Shown here piece after piece: positions 15,712-24,333 of a DNA stretch of 64,000 nucleotides (positions within the stretch are counted from its first letter, which is position 1; each line of letters begins with the position of its first letter). The notes under the pieces were generated by a model that was not told the origin of the DNA, did not search any database, and saw only the letters and a list, made by a program, of their open reading frames with translations. The DNA comes from CAZJYI01 sp964550025 (GTDB lineage Bacteria > Verrucomicrobiota > Kiritimatiellia > UBA8416 > CAYOBW01). The stretch is taken from NCBI GenBank assembly GCA_964550025.1, contig CAZJYI010000002.1, positions 139,238 to 203,237 on the forward strand, read 5' to 3'. The position numbers were made by a program, and so were the translations under genes.

Positions 15712-16055
15712 GGCTGCTCCCCCTCCCGCAGCTTGAGCTCGCGCCAGCCCATCGCCAGTAGCGTACTCGTCATGAACAGCACCAACGGCACATGCCACGC
15801 GGCGTGGCGTTCCACGAGATCGATCGAGTAGTGCCAGAAGAAAATGTCGCATCGCGGATCGATGGACAGGCGGTGGTAGAGGTCGCTCCACCCTACGACG
15901 CGGGGCAGGTCAGGCACGACAGCCCAAAGAGCGCCGAACGCCATGAGCATCGGCAGAATCAGCAGGAAACGAGGGGACGCGCGCCCGCGGCGAGAGGCGT
16001 ACACGACCAGCCCTCCCACAAACGCAAACGATGCTCCAAGCGCGAGTTGATGCAC
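15708..16055 (-). CDS. Small integral membrane protein
   Basis: A 115-aa protein from a GTG start with a strong GGAGGAG ribosome binding site that overlaps the end of the upstream gene. It has three hydrophobic segments (ALGASFAFVGGLVVYA, FLLILPMLMAFGALWAVV, VPLVLFMTSTLLAMGW), with histidine- and aspartate-rich text between the second and third (PDLPRVVGWSDLYHRLSIDPRCDIFFWHYSIDLVE has several D and H residues). That loop could bind metal, as in membrane-bound hydrolases, but the resemblance is too weak to name. It is coupled to the next gene by 4 nt. Confidence 0.7.
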   Translation of the reverse strand: MHQLALGASFAFVGGLVVYASRRGRASPRFLLILPMLMAFGALWAVVPDLPRVVGWSDLYHRLSIDPRCDIFFWHYSIDLVERHAAWHVPLVLFMTSTLLAMGWRELKLREGEQP

Positions 16056-16056
16056 G

Positions 16057-17898
16057 TCACTCCTCCGGCACCTCGGGCACCTGCACCCACTCCCTCAGCG
16101 CGCGAACGCGGGCGAAGGCGGCACGGGCGCCGGCACGGTTGCCCATGCTGAGCCGCAGCTTTCCGAGCTGCATCCAGATCAGGTAGTTGTTCGGGTCGCA
16201 TTCAGCCGCGCGTGCAATGCATGCTTCACCGAATTCCACGCACTCGGGTCTGCCCATCAGGCATGCCTGCCGGCCGAAATGATACCACGCCTGCCACGCG
16301 GTGGGTGACCAGGTCAACATGCGTCCCAGTTCGCGCGGCGACGCCCTCTCCATCCGGGAGCGGGAGTCCGCGCTGTAGAGCCCGACGCCCGCGTCGACCA
16401 GCAGCAGTACGCCGACGATGACGGGTAGCGCGACGGCCAGCCCGGGAAGGAGGCGGGGGAGGGCGGCGGGGCCACCACGGGGCTTGCGCGGTATGGCCAG
16501 GCCGAGTAGGACGGCCGCCCCGACGGCATATAGGGGTATGTGCAAAGGAAAGTCCAAGCCCGCGTGAACAGCGATGACGGCAACGCAACCCGCCGTACCC
16601 GGTTCGAGGACGCCGGCGGGCGTGCGCCCCGCGTTCAGCAGGCGGGCAACGGCCAGGATAAGCCCGAGCGCCAGGGTCATGCCCACGAGACCGGTTTCCG
16701 TTGCGAGCTGCACGTATTCGTTTTCCGGGTGGGTCATGAACTCGCGTGCCGACGTGCGACGGTGTTGCGGGTACACGAAGCGGAAGGCATTTGGGCCGGC
16801 ACCGATAAGCGGATAGGTCGCACAGATGTATACGGAATCGCGCCAGGCATTGAGGCGCGTCTGACCGCTTTGAGTATGAACGGGGTCCTTGAGTGTGTTC
16901 AGACGCGAACGAATGTCCTCCGTTCGGGGCAGCTTGTGCAGCGCCAGGGCGGACAGCAGCGTGATGGCGACGAGAGTCATGAACACGTGTGTCTTGCGGT
17001 GGCGCAGGAGGAGGGCCGCCGTGGTCAGAACGCCGGCGGCACAGGCAAGGGTGGCGCCGCGAGACAGGGACAGGAGAACGGTGAGCACCATCAGGGCGGC
17101 GGCGACGGCGGTCAGCCCCCCCTTCAGTGGGTGTTTTGACGAGAAGGCGGTTACCGCGAGGGCCATGGCCGGCGGAACGAGCATGGCAAGAAAACCGGCG
17201 AAGTGATTACGGTTGACGAATCCCCCCAGGGGGCCGGGAAGATGATCCCCCGCCTGGAACAACCACCATAGCGTGCTGCCCTGCGGCTTGATGGAGAGCG
17301 ACACCAGTCCTGCAACGGCCATGGCGGCGCCGAGGGCAATGAAGGCATCCCTGCAGAGCATGCGGTCCCGCCGGTCGAGACCCGCGGCGAGCGAAGCGCT
17401 GCTGAAAACGGCAATCGCCAGGAGAGTCAGCCTGAGCGTGCCCGCGCGGTTTCGCGTGAGCGAGAAGAACGTTCCGCCGGGAGCGTCGAGTCCGAGTTTG
17501 CGCGCCTGCCGGAGAGCATCGGCCACCGCCTCGTTCTGGGCCGCGCGGGGCTGCCCCGCCAGCTTCGAGAGCATCAGCGGAACGGGCAGTGCGGACAGCA
17601 GGAGGAATAGCAGCAGAAGCCCGAAGGCCAGGGGAACAGAGTGGGTGACGCCCCCCGCGAAAGCCCGGCAGCGGCGCAGAGCGATTTTCGCGTCGATAGA
17701 GAGGCGGCCCGTGAACGCAGTTCTCCGGCGGCGCGACACTACTCGCACGCTGCCCGGTTGTTCGCGGAAGACCGAAAGCGCCCAGGTAGCGGCAAGGACA
17801 AGGGTGACGCCCGCCGAAGAGTAGCGAAGCACGCCGGCGCCGAAAACGGCCAGCAGTGCGACGCTCAGCAGCACAACGAGCAAGGTGACGTGCTTCAC
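16057..17898 (-). CDS. O-antigen ligase/polymerase-like membrane protein with C-terminal TPR
   Basis: A 613-aa protein starting at the GTG that overlaps the exonuclease stop codon (GTGA). It has about ten to twelve transmembrane helices and the Wzy_C/WaaL hallmarks: NRNHFAGFLAMLVP, LLSLSRGA, a periplasmic loop with GAGPNAFRFVYPQHR and HPENEYVQLATETGLVG. The last 100 residues form a TPR-like helical domain (WQAWYHFGRQACLMGR...YLIWMQLGKLRLSMGNRAGA). Such proteins join or polymerise polysaccharide on the periplasmic side. Together with the Kdo transferase nearby, this suggests LPS or exopolysaccharide assembly, but the actual acceptor is unknown. Confidence 0.85.
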   Translation of the reverse strand: MKHVTLLVVLLSVALLAVFGAGVLRYSSAGVTLVLAATWALSVFREQPGSVRVVSRRRRTAFTGRLSIDAKIALRRCRAFAGGVTHSVPLAFGLLLLFLLLSALPVPLMLSKLAGQPRAAQNEAVADALRQARKLGLDAPGGTFFSLTRNRAGTLRLTLLAIAVFSSASLAAGLDRRDRMLCRDAFIALGAAMAVAGLVSLSIKPQGSTLWWLFQAGDHLPGPLGGFVNRNHFAGFLAMLVPPAMALAVTAFSSKHPLKGGLTAVAAALMVLTVLLSLSRGATLACAAGVLTTAALLLRHRKTHVFMTLVAITLLSALALHKLPRTEDIRSRLNTLKDPVHTQSGQTRLNAWRDSVYICATYPLIGAGPNAFRFVYPQHRRTSAREFMTHPENEYVQLATETGLVGMTLALGLILAVARLLNAGRTPAGVLEPGTAGCVAVIAVHAGLDFPLHIPLYAVGAAVLLGLAIPRKPRGGPAALPRLLPGLAVALPVIVGVLLLVDAGVGLYSADSRSRMERASPRELGRMLTWSPTAWQAWYHFGRQACLMGRPECVEFGEACIARAAECDPNNYLIWMQLGKLRLSMGNRAGARAAFARVRALREWVQVPEVPEE

Positions 17899-18707
17899 GA
17901 CCCGGAATTCCGGTTGTCCTTTTGGGGCGGCGTGGGCCAGGTTCCGTCGATGGCGTTGTTGATGATCTCCTTGACGTCGCGGGGAAAATCGCTGCGCAGG
18001 ATCCACTTCACGAAGCTGGTTTCGTTCTCGATTATGTAACGCAGCGAGGTTCCCTTGCGCTTGCCGAAATTGAGAACGACCTCGTTGTTGGCCCATCTCA
18101 ACCGGCCGGTGGCATCGACCCAGTTCTTGTCGCGTTGGTTGCAGTACTCGTGCAGTTGGGACATGTCGCGCGGCAGGTCGGGGTAATGCTCGAACTGCCC
18201 TTCCAGGACCCGGATGGTCGCCAGTACGTCGGCCTCGGCGCCGTGAGCGCCAAGGTGCATTTCCCCGCAGTAGAAGGAGAGTGCGGCGGTCAGGTTGCGG
18301 GGCTCGCGCTGATGGAAAATGCGCTGTGCGTCGATCAGGCGGCGATTCTCGGTGCCGAACTCGATGCCGGCACGGTGAAACTCCTCCGTCAGCATCGGTA
18401 TGTCAAACCGGATCGAGTTGAAACCCGCAAGATCACAGCCTTCCAACACGTCGTACACTTCCCGTGCCACCTGGGTGAACGTCGGGCAGTCCGCGACGTC
18501 TTCGTCGTGGATACCGTGGATCTCGGTCGACTCGGGCGGGATCGGCATCTCCGGATGGACCAGGAAGCGGTGCGTTGTGCGCGTTCCGTCGGGCATCAGC
18601 TTAATGATCACCAGGTCGATGATCCGGTCGGCCCGCGGTGTAATGCCGGTTGCCTCGATGTCGAAGACGGCCAACGGACGGTCGAGTTGCCATTTGAACG
18701 TGCTCAT
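17895..18707 (-). CDS. 3'-5' exonuclease of the DnaQ/ExoX type
   Basis: A 270-aa protein from the ATG at 18707, placed 8 nt after the phosphatase gene. The N-terminal DEDD exonuclease fold shows FDIEATG (motif I, D and E), GFNSIRFDIPML (motif II) and HGAEADVLATI (motif III, H-x-x-x-x-D). The C-terminus has a VLNFGKRKGTSLRYI...FVKWIL segment, also found after exonuclease domains in other PVC proteins, resembling the ExoX-like C-terminal domain. It probably trims DNA or RNA ends. Its place between a signalling phosphatase and an O-antigen ligase is unusual. Confidence 0.9.
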   Translation of the reverse strand: MSTFKWQLDRPLAVFDIEATGITPRADRIIDLVIIKLMPDGTRTTHRFLVHPEMPIPPESTEIHGIHDEDVADCPTFTQVAREVYDVLEGCDLAGFNSIRFDIPMLTEEFHRAGIEFGTENRRLIDAQRIFHQREPRNLTAALSFYCGEMHLGAHGAEADVLATIRVLEGQFEHYPDLPRDMSQLHEYCNQRDKNWVDATGRLRWANNEVVLNFGKRKGTSLRYIIENETSFVKWILRSDFPRDVKEIINNAIDGTWPTPPQKDNRNSGS

Positions 18708-18714
18708 ACCATGT

Positions 18715-19986
18715 TCACCACGCGCGGTCGCCCGGGTCGGGCCGCGTCCCTTCAATGAGATGATCCAATTCCATGCCGAAAACGCAGACGTCATCCCCGA
18801 TGGGGACATTGCCGCGGAAACGGCTCGTATCCTCGTGGATGGCGTCGAAAATGCTGTCGAGCGGCCCGCGCGCGCATTGCGACACGAGGAGATGGAGGCG
18901 ATCCAGGCCGTATTCGTGTTTCTCGGCATTCTCCATTTCAAACAGGCCGTCCGTGAACAGCAGGAGTTTGTCGCCGGCGGCGAGCCGTTTCTCGAAAGTC
19001 TGGTATTGTGGCTGCATTTCCAGGGCCAGCGCCGGGCCGCAGTCTGCCGCCGATTCAATCAGGAACCGGGCACCGCCCTCCTCCGTCCGGACCCAAAGCG
19101 GGCTTGGGTGACCCGCATTGGCGAAATGGGCCAGACCGGTGCTCGCGTCGATTGTGACGTAGAATGCGGAGGCGAAGATCAGCACATCGTCGCGGCGCAG
19201 GAACGGAAGCAGAAGCCCGTTGACCTTGCTCAGCAGGGTGCCGGGGTCTTCTTCCAGAGGGCACCATTCGTTGACCACCGTACGGATCATGGCCGTGATC
19301 AGGGCGGCCTGCACTCCGTGTCCCATAACATCGCAAATGAACATGGCGCACTTGTGGTCGCTGAGCGGGAAAACGGCGAAAAAGTCGCCGCCGACCAGCC
19401 CGGCGGCGTGGTAATGGTGCGTGAAGCGCAAAGCGCTGTCTTCGGGACCGCTGTCGTGGGGAAAGGTGGGGTAGCGCTTGGGCAGCATGGCGTCCTGGAG
19501 CTCGCGTGCCATGGCGAGATCGTTGCGCATCTGGCGATTGACTTCACGCAGCTTCCACGCGTAGCGGGTGGCCTTCTCCTGCATCAGGCGGTGATGGGTG
19601 ATGTCGCGCGAGATGCCGAACGTGCCGATGATGTCTCCCGCGTCGTTCAGCAGGGGCATCTTGGTGGTGGAAACCCAGGTCACACTCCCGTCGGGCCAGG
19701 TCTCCTTCTCCTCCTTGCCAAGGATGGGGCGGCCCGTCGAGATAATGCGCTGCTCGTCGTCAAAGGCATCCCTGGCGTGTTCATCCGCAAAGAAATCGAA
19801 ATCCGTTTTGCCGATGGCTTTGTCGGGGGACTCGAGTTTCATCCACCGCGCCTGGGCCTGGTTGATGCAGATGAACCGGCTTTCGCGGTCTTTGAAATAG
19901 ATGTGGTCGGCCGTGCTGTCCATCAGGTGGCGCAGCAACTCAGCAGCTTCTATGGGCTTTTCCGGATCCATAGGACAGTCAGACAT
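18715..19986 (-). CDS. PAS domain-containing SpoIIE/RsbU-type serine phosphatase
   Basis: A 423-aa protein with an N-terminal PAS domain (residues about 15-135; DSTADHIYFKD, GKTDFDFF, GISRDITHH), a short coiled coil (136-170, WKLREVNRQMRNDLAMARELQDAMLPK) and a PP2C-like SpoIIE phosphatase domain (GGDFFAVFPLSD, FICDVMGHGVQAALI, FANAGHPSPLWV, LLLFTDGLFE, GDDVCVFGMEL). Enzymes of this type dephosphorylate an anti-sigma-factor antagonist in partner-switching stress signalling. No anti-sigma partner lies nearby. It heads the five-gene minus-strand operon. GGAG upstream of the ATG supports the start. Confidence 0.9.
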   Translation of the reverse strand: MSDCPMDPEKPIEAAELLRHLMDSTADHIYFKDRESRFICINQAQARWMKLESPDKAIGKTDFDFFADEHARDAFDDEQRIISTGRPILGKEEKETWPDGSVTWVSTTKMPLLNDAGDIIGTFGISRDITHHRLMQEKATRYAWKLREVNRQMRNDLAMARELQDAMLPKRYPTFPHDSGPEDSALRFTHHYHAAGLVGGDFFAVFPLSDHKCAMFICDVMGHGVQAALITAMIRTVVNEWCPLEEDPGTLLSKVNGLLLPFLRRDDVLIFASAFYVTIDASTGLAHFANAGHPSPLWVRTEEGGARFLIESAADCGPALALEMQPQYQTFEKRLAAGDKLLLFTDGLFEMENAEKHEYGLDRLHLLVSQCARGPLDSIFDAIHEDTSRFRGNVPIGDDVCVFGMELDHLIEGTRPDPGDRAW

Positions 19987-20065
19987 CGTTCTCCGTTACC
20001 ACGGTATTGTAGCCGAGAATGGCCGTGCGGGGGCAAGACATTTTACCCCCGAAAGAGCGGAGATA

Positions 20066-20129
20066 AGTGATCGGTGACCGGTAATCAGTTATCAGTGACC
20101 AGTCATCAGTTGTCAGTGACAGGTGACAA
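20066..20129. repeat. GATCGGTGACCGGTAATCAG-type degenerate repeat, left block
   Basis: Degenerate tandem units of the GATCAGTGACCAGT family. Together with the block at 20199-20236, which reads in the opposite sense (ATAACTGACTACCGACAACTGA), it makes a large inverted repeat upstream of the phosphatase gene. Nothing else is seen in the 19987-20238 gap. Confidence 0.8.
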
Positions 20130-20198
20130 GGGGTGAGTGCGAGCCGGAGACTTGCGCAAGTTGCGGGGCGTGCCCGTTTGTCCCAAAGAACGCCGGTT

Positions 20199-20236
20199 TC
20201 CGATAACTGACTACCGACAACTGACGACTGATAACG
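20199..20236. repeat. CGATAACTGACTACCGACAACTG-type degenerate repeat, right block
   Basis: Inverted counterpart of the block at 20066-20129, ending just before the stop codon of the sulfatase gene. It is made of ACTGA/CGACAACTGA units of 7-10 bp. Confidence 0.8.
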
Positions 20237-20238
20237 CG

Positions 20239-21711
20239 TCACTTGCGCCCCTTCTTCCTTGCCGCGCCCGGTCTGAAGTTGGGATTGGATGCCGGCATCT
20301 TCGCCCCGACCTCCTTCTGCCACGAATGCAACATGCCCCTGAGTTGACGCGTCTTGTCCTCGTTTGACGTCGACAGATCATGCTTCTCGCCGGGGTCGCT
20401 TGCCAAGTCATACAGTTCGACGGCGTCCTCTTCGTAGAACTCAATCAGCTTCCACTTGCCTGAACGGACCGCCGCCCCCGGCGCCCACGTGCTCCCGTGG
20501 TAGTGGGGGTAGTGCCAGAAGACAGCGTCACGCTCAAGTGCCTCGCGGCCGTTGAGAAGGGGTGCCAGGCTGACCCCGTCGGCGTGCTGCTTCGGGGTTT
20601 GGGGAAGCCCCGCGAGCTCCAGCATGGTGGGATAGAAATCCGTGCTCGTGACCGGAACGCCGCAGGTTCCACCGTGCCCGGTGCCCGCGGCGCGGATGAT
20701 AAGCGGCACGCGTATGCCGCCTTCGTAGCACCAGCCCTTGCCCGCGCGGAGCGGCTCATTGCAGGTCGGCGCCCATTGCCGCCCCAGGGTCGAGAGACCG
20801 CCGTTGTCAGAGGTGAACAGCACGACCGTGTCCGCCGCCAGATCGAGCGCGTCGAGCTTGCCCAGCAGGCGGCCGACGTTCTCGTCCATGGCATAGACCA
20901 TCGAGGCGAAGGCCGGATCGTCTTGCCGGAGCTTGGTCCACCCATCGCGCTCTTTGCGGAACGCAGGCCCCGCCGGCTTGCCGGCCTGCTTCAGCTTCTC
21001 CTCGAACTTCGGCAGGTGCCGTTTGCAGGCCTGGATGGGGGTGTGCACGGTGTAGAAGGCCAGATAGGCCAGGAACGGGCGGTCGCGGTTGGCCTCGATG
21101 AAGGCCAGGGTCTCGTCGGTCAGCCGGTCGGGCAGGTATTCGCCGTCGGGGCCGCTGACGAGCTTGGGGTTCTTGTACGGGGAGTAGTAACCGCCCGGCG
21201 GCGACCCCTTGTGGTGCCCGCCCTTGTTGATATCGAAGCCCTGCTCTTCCGGGAAGAAGCCTTCTCCCCCCAGATGCCATTTTCCGGCAAAGAAGGTCTT
21301 GTAGCCCGCACCGCGCAACGCCTCAGCGATCGTGACCTCCTCGAGCGGGAGCTGGTGAAGATCCCGCGTGCCACGCAGCTTCCTGTTCTTCGGGTCCGAC
21401 CCCGGGATCCAGTCCGTAATGCCGACGCGCGCGGGATACTTGCCCGTCATGATGCTGGCGCGCGTGGGGCTGCAAACGGGGCAGGACGCGTAGGCATCCG
21501 TGAACCGCACTCCCTCCGCGGCCAGCCGATCGAGGTTCGGCGTCTCGTAGTAGGTCGAGCCGTAGCAGCCGAGATCCGCCCAGCCCAGGTCGTCCACCAG
21601 GATGAACAGGAAATTCGGTTTTCGGGCCGCGCCGGCCGGGAGAAGGACGGCGCCGAGAACAAGAATCGCCGCGACGACCACCGCGGCGCGTGTCGGGGTC
21701 CTGCGATGCAT
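20239..21711 (-). CDS. Secreted arylsulfatase (S1 family)
   Basis: A 490-aa exported sulfatase that hydrolyses sulfate esters, probably on a polysaccharide. The signal peptide ends near residue 28 (LLPAGAA). The metal-binding FILVDDLGWADLGCYGS and the formylglycine motif CSPTRASIMTG (C80) are intact, and so is the GKWHLGG motif; later FTSDNGG completes the metal site. The C-terminus has the usual KLIEFYEEDAVELYDLASDPGE segment. It must be matured by a formylglycine-generating enzyme or anSME, and no credible one is in this window. It is transcribed alone. Confidence 0.93.
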   Translation of the reverse strand: MHRRTPTRAAVVVAAILVLGAVLLPAGAARKPNFLFILVDDLGWADLGCYGSTYYETPNLDRLAAEGVRFTDAYASCPVCSPTRASIMTGKYPARVGITDWIPGSDPKNRKLRGTRDLHQLPLEEVTIAEALRGAGYKTFFAGKWHLGGEGFFPEEQGFDINKGGHHKGSPPGGYYSPYKNPKLVSGPDGEYLPDRLTDETLAFIEANRDRPFLAYLAFYTVHTPIQACKRHLPKFEEKLKQAGKPAGPAFRKERDGWTKLRQDDPAFASMVYAMDENVGRLLGKLDALDLAADTVVLFTSDNGGLSTLGRQWAPTCNEPLRAGKGWCYEGGIRVPLIIRAAGTGHGGTCGVPVTSTDFYPTMLELAGLPQTPKQHADGVSLAPLLNGREALERDAVFWHYPHYHGSTWAPGAAVRSGKWKLIEFYEEDAVELYDLASDPGEKHDLSTSNEDKTRQLRGMLHSWQKEVGAKMPASNPNFRPGAARKKGRK

Positions 21712-22116
21712 ATTGGTGCTTGCGCTCCTCTCGGATCCAGCATCTGCGTCGTGAAGTGCCAGAGACTAACAGAACCGGGAATGCGATTGCAATGGGAGGA
21801 TACCGTTGATGTGGTGTGCGCGACAAGCCAGGGAGAAGGCGGCGGGACTCAGGGCTCCGATGGGGGACTCACCACGGGAGCACACGGAAGGCCACTGAAG
21901 CGGAGTCCCACGGATGGGGAGTCCCGCGGATGGGACACGCGTCCATCGCCGATCGTAATCGCACTCCTCTCCCGCACCGATCCGCTCGGAGCCATCTCAG
22001 AGGCGATAGGTGAGGGGGAGGAGTGCGATTACGATCGGCGAAGTGGGATCGGAGCATGCCGTCCCTGCAAGGGAGCCGCAACGAAGTGCGTGCATACTGG
22101 TTCCCCGGTGTCTATC
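21712..22116. other. 405-bp divergent intergenic region holding a long inverted repeat
   Basis: This region separates the divergent sulfatase gene and the gene at 22117. No gene was found. It carries a direct repeat of CGGATGGG-type units (about 21910-21937) and a 27-bp inverted repeat (separate entry). Confidence 0.7.
21948..22040. repeat. Long inverted repeat with 27-bp arms
   Basis: The arms CGCCGATCGTAATCGCACTC... (21948-21974) and its complement (22014-22040) match at 26 of 27 positions and are separated by 39 bp. Such a stem is far too long for a simple transcription terminator. It lies between divergent genes, so it is more likely a mobile or structural repeat. Confidence 0.85.
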
Positions 22117-22746
22117 ATGCACCGCATGGGTGAATCCTCTCGACGTGTTGTTCAGATTCTGGGGTTGCTTGCGGTATGCGTGTTTGCTTTGTACCGGCAC
22201 GCGATCACGCGGCCGGTGAAGCACGGTCCGGGCGTAATCGCGCCGAATCCGCCGGTTCAACGCGACCTTTCGCCGCTACCGAAGCGCTTCGGGCACGGGA
22301 ACTACCGGATCCAGCCGCTGGCGACGTTTTCGGTCGATGCCCGAGTGTTGAGCCGCAAGCGCTACCGCTTCGCCAGGGGATCGGACATCTGTCCCATGGA
22401 CCTGGCATTGGGGTGGGGGGCCATGTCGGATGAAGGTGTGCTCAAGGACATCAAGATCCGACAGTTCAACCGGTACTACGTGTGGAGCACGAAGACCTTC
22501 CCCATCCCGCGCAAGGATATCGAGAAGCTGAGCTGCAACATGCACATGATTCCGGCCAACGAAGCCGTGCGCCGGGCTATCCTCAAAGTGCGTGCCGGGC
22601 AGCGCGTGCAATTCAAGGGATACCTGGTCGAAGCCATATCGCACGACGGCTGGAGTATGAAGAGCTCCCTGTCCCGCGGGGACACCGGCGCCAACGCCTG
22701 CGAGATCGTGTATGTGAAGGAGTTTCATGTCGTGGGAGGGAAGTAG
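22117..22746 (+). CDS. Membrane-anchored conserved protein of unknown function
   Basis: A 209-aa protein (or 206 aa from the ATG at 22126). One N-terminal hydrophobic helix (VVQILGLLAVCVFALYRH) is followed by a soluble domain with a conserved pattern I have seen in proteobacterial proteins: GVIAPNPPVQRDLS, YRIQPLATFSVDARVLSRKRY, DLALGWGAMSD, RYYVWS, SCNMHMIPAN, VRAGQRVQFKGYLVE and SSLSRGDTGANACEIVYV. The family is annotated as hypothetical as far as I know. It is probably periplasmic. The gene is divergent from the sulfatase across a long inverted repeat. Confidence 0.8.
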   Translation: MHRMGESSRRVVQILGLLAVCVFALYRHAITRPVKHGPGVIAPNPPVQRDLSPLPKRFGHGNYRIQPLATFSVDARVLSRKRYRFARGSDICPMDLALGWGAMSDEGVLKDIKIRQFNRYYVWSTKTFPIPRKDIEKLSCNMHMIPANEAVRRAILKVRAGQRVQFKGYLVEAISHDGWSMKSSLSRGDTGANACEIVYVKEFHVVGGK

Positions 22747-22885
22747 GGGCGGTGACCGGGACAGGGCCCGGAGGGGAGCCTGGCAAAAACGTGTTGGCGG
22801 CGGGAAACCGGCGGAGAAGTACAGAAAAACCGTGGCGTTCTTCATTGCGAAACTGAAGGGGGAGTGATGCGCCCTGCCATCTCAC

Positions 22886-22967
22886 CTTGATCTTTGCCTT
22901 AATCTTTACCCTAATCTCCTCCCGTAACAGGGGAAGATTAGGGCGAAAGATTATGGCAAAGATTAAG
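22886..22967. repeat. Inverted repeat of TTAATCTTTGCC-type units between convergent genes
   Basis: The left arm (22886-22917, CTTGATCTTTGCCTTAATCT...) and the right arm (22935-22967) are near-perfect complements with one indel, separated by a GC-rich 17-nt loop (CCTCCCGTAACAGGGGA). Each arm is three degenerate 10-11 bp units. It lies between two genes that end toward each other and is closely related to the element at 27521-27608. Confidence 0.85.
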
Positions 22968-22982
22968 AGGGGAAAGACATCG

Positions 22983-23816
22983 TCACTTCCCCGCCTTATA
23001 CACCTCCAACTCCAGGTACGTCGGCTCGTCTTTTGTGATATCGATGCGGACGGTCCAGCCGTCGTCTACGGAGCGGTCGGGGATGACCTTGATGGCGAAA
23101 CCGATACCCATGTGCCCGCGCTTCTTGTTGGCTTCGCTGGGAGCGCGCCGCCCCTGGACGCCGCTGCGGACCCCGTGAGGTCTGTCCCCGCGGACGAAGA
23201 GGGCCAGGGCCGTCCAGTTGGCCTTGTTGTTGATGTTCTCAAAGCGGTCGCCCTTGAAGTACCAGACGTTTCGGGCCTCGTCGAAGACCAGCCCTTCGTC
23301 GATGAGGGCCGGATTGGCCGCAAGGTCCGCCTGGCTGGCCACCGTGCGCCCGCCGGGCGCGTTGGCGTCCTGCTTCCAGAAGAAGCACTTCAGGAACGTA
23401 TCGAAGTAGTGCCAGTGACCGTCGTATCCGCACTCGACCGTGGTGTGTCCCTTCCAACCTATGAAGCGCGTGTCGAAGCCAGCCGCTTCCCACAGCGAAC
23501 AGAGCACGGAGTGTTGCCCCCCGCAGAGCCCCCAGCCGTAGACGTTGAGATACTTGAGCGCCGGCAGACCGCCTTGCTCTCCCGGGTAGGCATGGTGGTA
23601 CCAGGCATATCGGCCGAGGTTATAGATGGCGATCGCCCGAGCATCATTGCTCTCCAATCCGCGGGTGACGCTCTCAACCAGCGCCTTCCGGCTCGAGAAA
23701 TCCGGCGCCTTGTCGGCCAGGATCTTGATGCGTTGGACTTTGCCACCGCTCGCGCCGGCAGCGGTCGAGGCAAGCATCAGAACGTTCAGCGTGACGAAGA
23801 GAGCACGTGTCTGCAT
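22983..23816 (-). CDS. Secreted transglutaminase-like (papain-fold) protein
   Basis: A 277-aa protein from the ATG at 23816, supported by AGGAG 7 nt upstream and a clear signal peptide (FVTLNVLMLASTAAGA). The central part has the order of a transglutaminase-like core: Cys in GLCGGQHSVLCSLWEAAG, His in WKGHTTVE and Asp in WHYFDT. The rest (KCFFWKQDANAPGGRTVASQ, a C-terminal beta domain) is not recognised. It could be a periplasmic peptidase or amidase or a non-catalytic relative. No operon partner is visible. Confidence 0.8.
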   Translation of the reverse strand: MQTRALFVTLNVLMLASTAAGASGGKVQRIKILADKAPDFSSRKALVESVTRGLESNDARAIAIYNLGRYAWYHHAYPGEQGGLPALKYLNVYGWGLCGGQHSVLCSLWEAAGFDTRFIGWKGHTTVECGYDGHWHYFDTFLKCFFWKQDANAPGGRTVASQADLAANPALIDEGLVFDEARNVWYFKGDRFENINNKANWTALALFVRGDRPHGVRSGVQGRRAPSEANKKRGHMGIGFAIKVIPDRSVDDGWTVRIDITKDEPTYLELEVYKAGK

Positions 23817-24333
23817 GGTTTGGCTCCTACGCATGCGGTCAACCGGGAATCGGTTGCATATCATAGGATACACCGCACACCAGTTCCAGCAGTTCTCGCG
23901 ATGGCTTCGTACTCGGGGATGGACGGCGTGGAAGCCGTCCCTCCATCTCGAAACGAAGTCGTTTCGGTCGACTTCTGGAGGGTCGGGTGCCAGCCCGATC
24001 GAAGGCGCGAGATGACAGCGAGAATGGCTGCATATTGGTACGCGGTGACCCACGGGAGCGCCCTCACCGTGGCACTGCCAACGGCTCCCCCGCGGTTTGT
24101 AGTTCCACCGTGAGGTGGTCCCGATGCCGCGATTGTGGGTGCGTGCGAGGACAGAGATGCGCCTGACTGCCGGTCACGGAGTCACGGAATCAGAGCTGGT
24201 TCACAAGGGTATGCGCTTTGTGCTATCGTTGACGGGGATGCAGATGGATCGCGACGGTGTTGGGCAGAGACCGCCGTGTGCGGTTCGTGGTCGGCCGAGA
24301 AGAGGGGAAGCCGCGAGTGAATCAGAGGGGCGT
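23817..24333. other. 517-bp region with three hairpins, no convincing gene
   Basis: Three perfect hairpins lie within 80 bp: GGACGGC..GCCGTCC (23921-23940), CGAAACGA-AG-TCGTTTCG (23949-23966) and TCGGG..CCCGA (23983-23998). They resemble clustered intergenic hairpin repeats. The frame continuing upstream of the NACHT gene does not look like protein. I saw no promoter that I can defend. Confidence 0.6.

Noticed and set aside
12573..20236. CRISPR array made of the GATCAGTGACCAGT repeats
   Set aside because: The units are short, degenerate and directly adjacent without unique spacers, and no cas gene is near.
20497..22116. The upstream 540 codons of the plus-strand frame that ends at 22746
   Set aside because: Antisense to the sulfatase with intact catalytic motifs; the real gene begins at 22117 or 22126 with a membrane anchor.
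24115..24333. N-terminal extension of the NACHT protein to 24115
   Set aside because: The extra 73 residues are unlike DUF4062 starts and the DNA looks intergenic; the ATG at 24334 has a better ribosome binding site.
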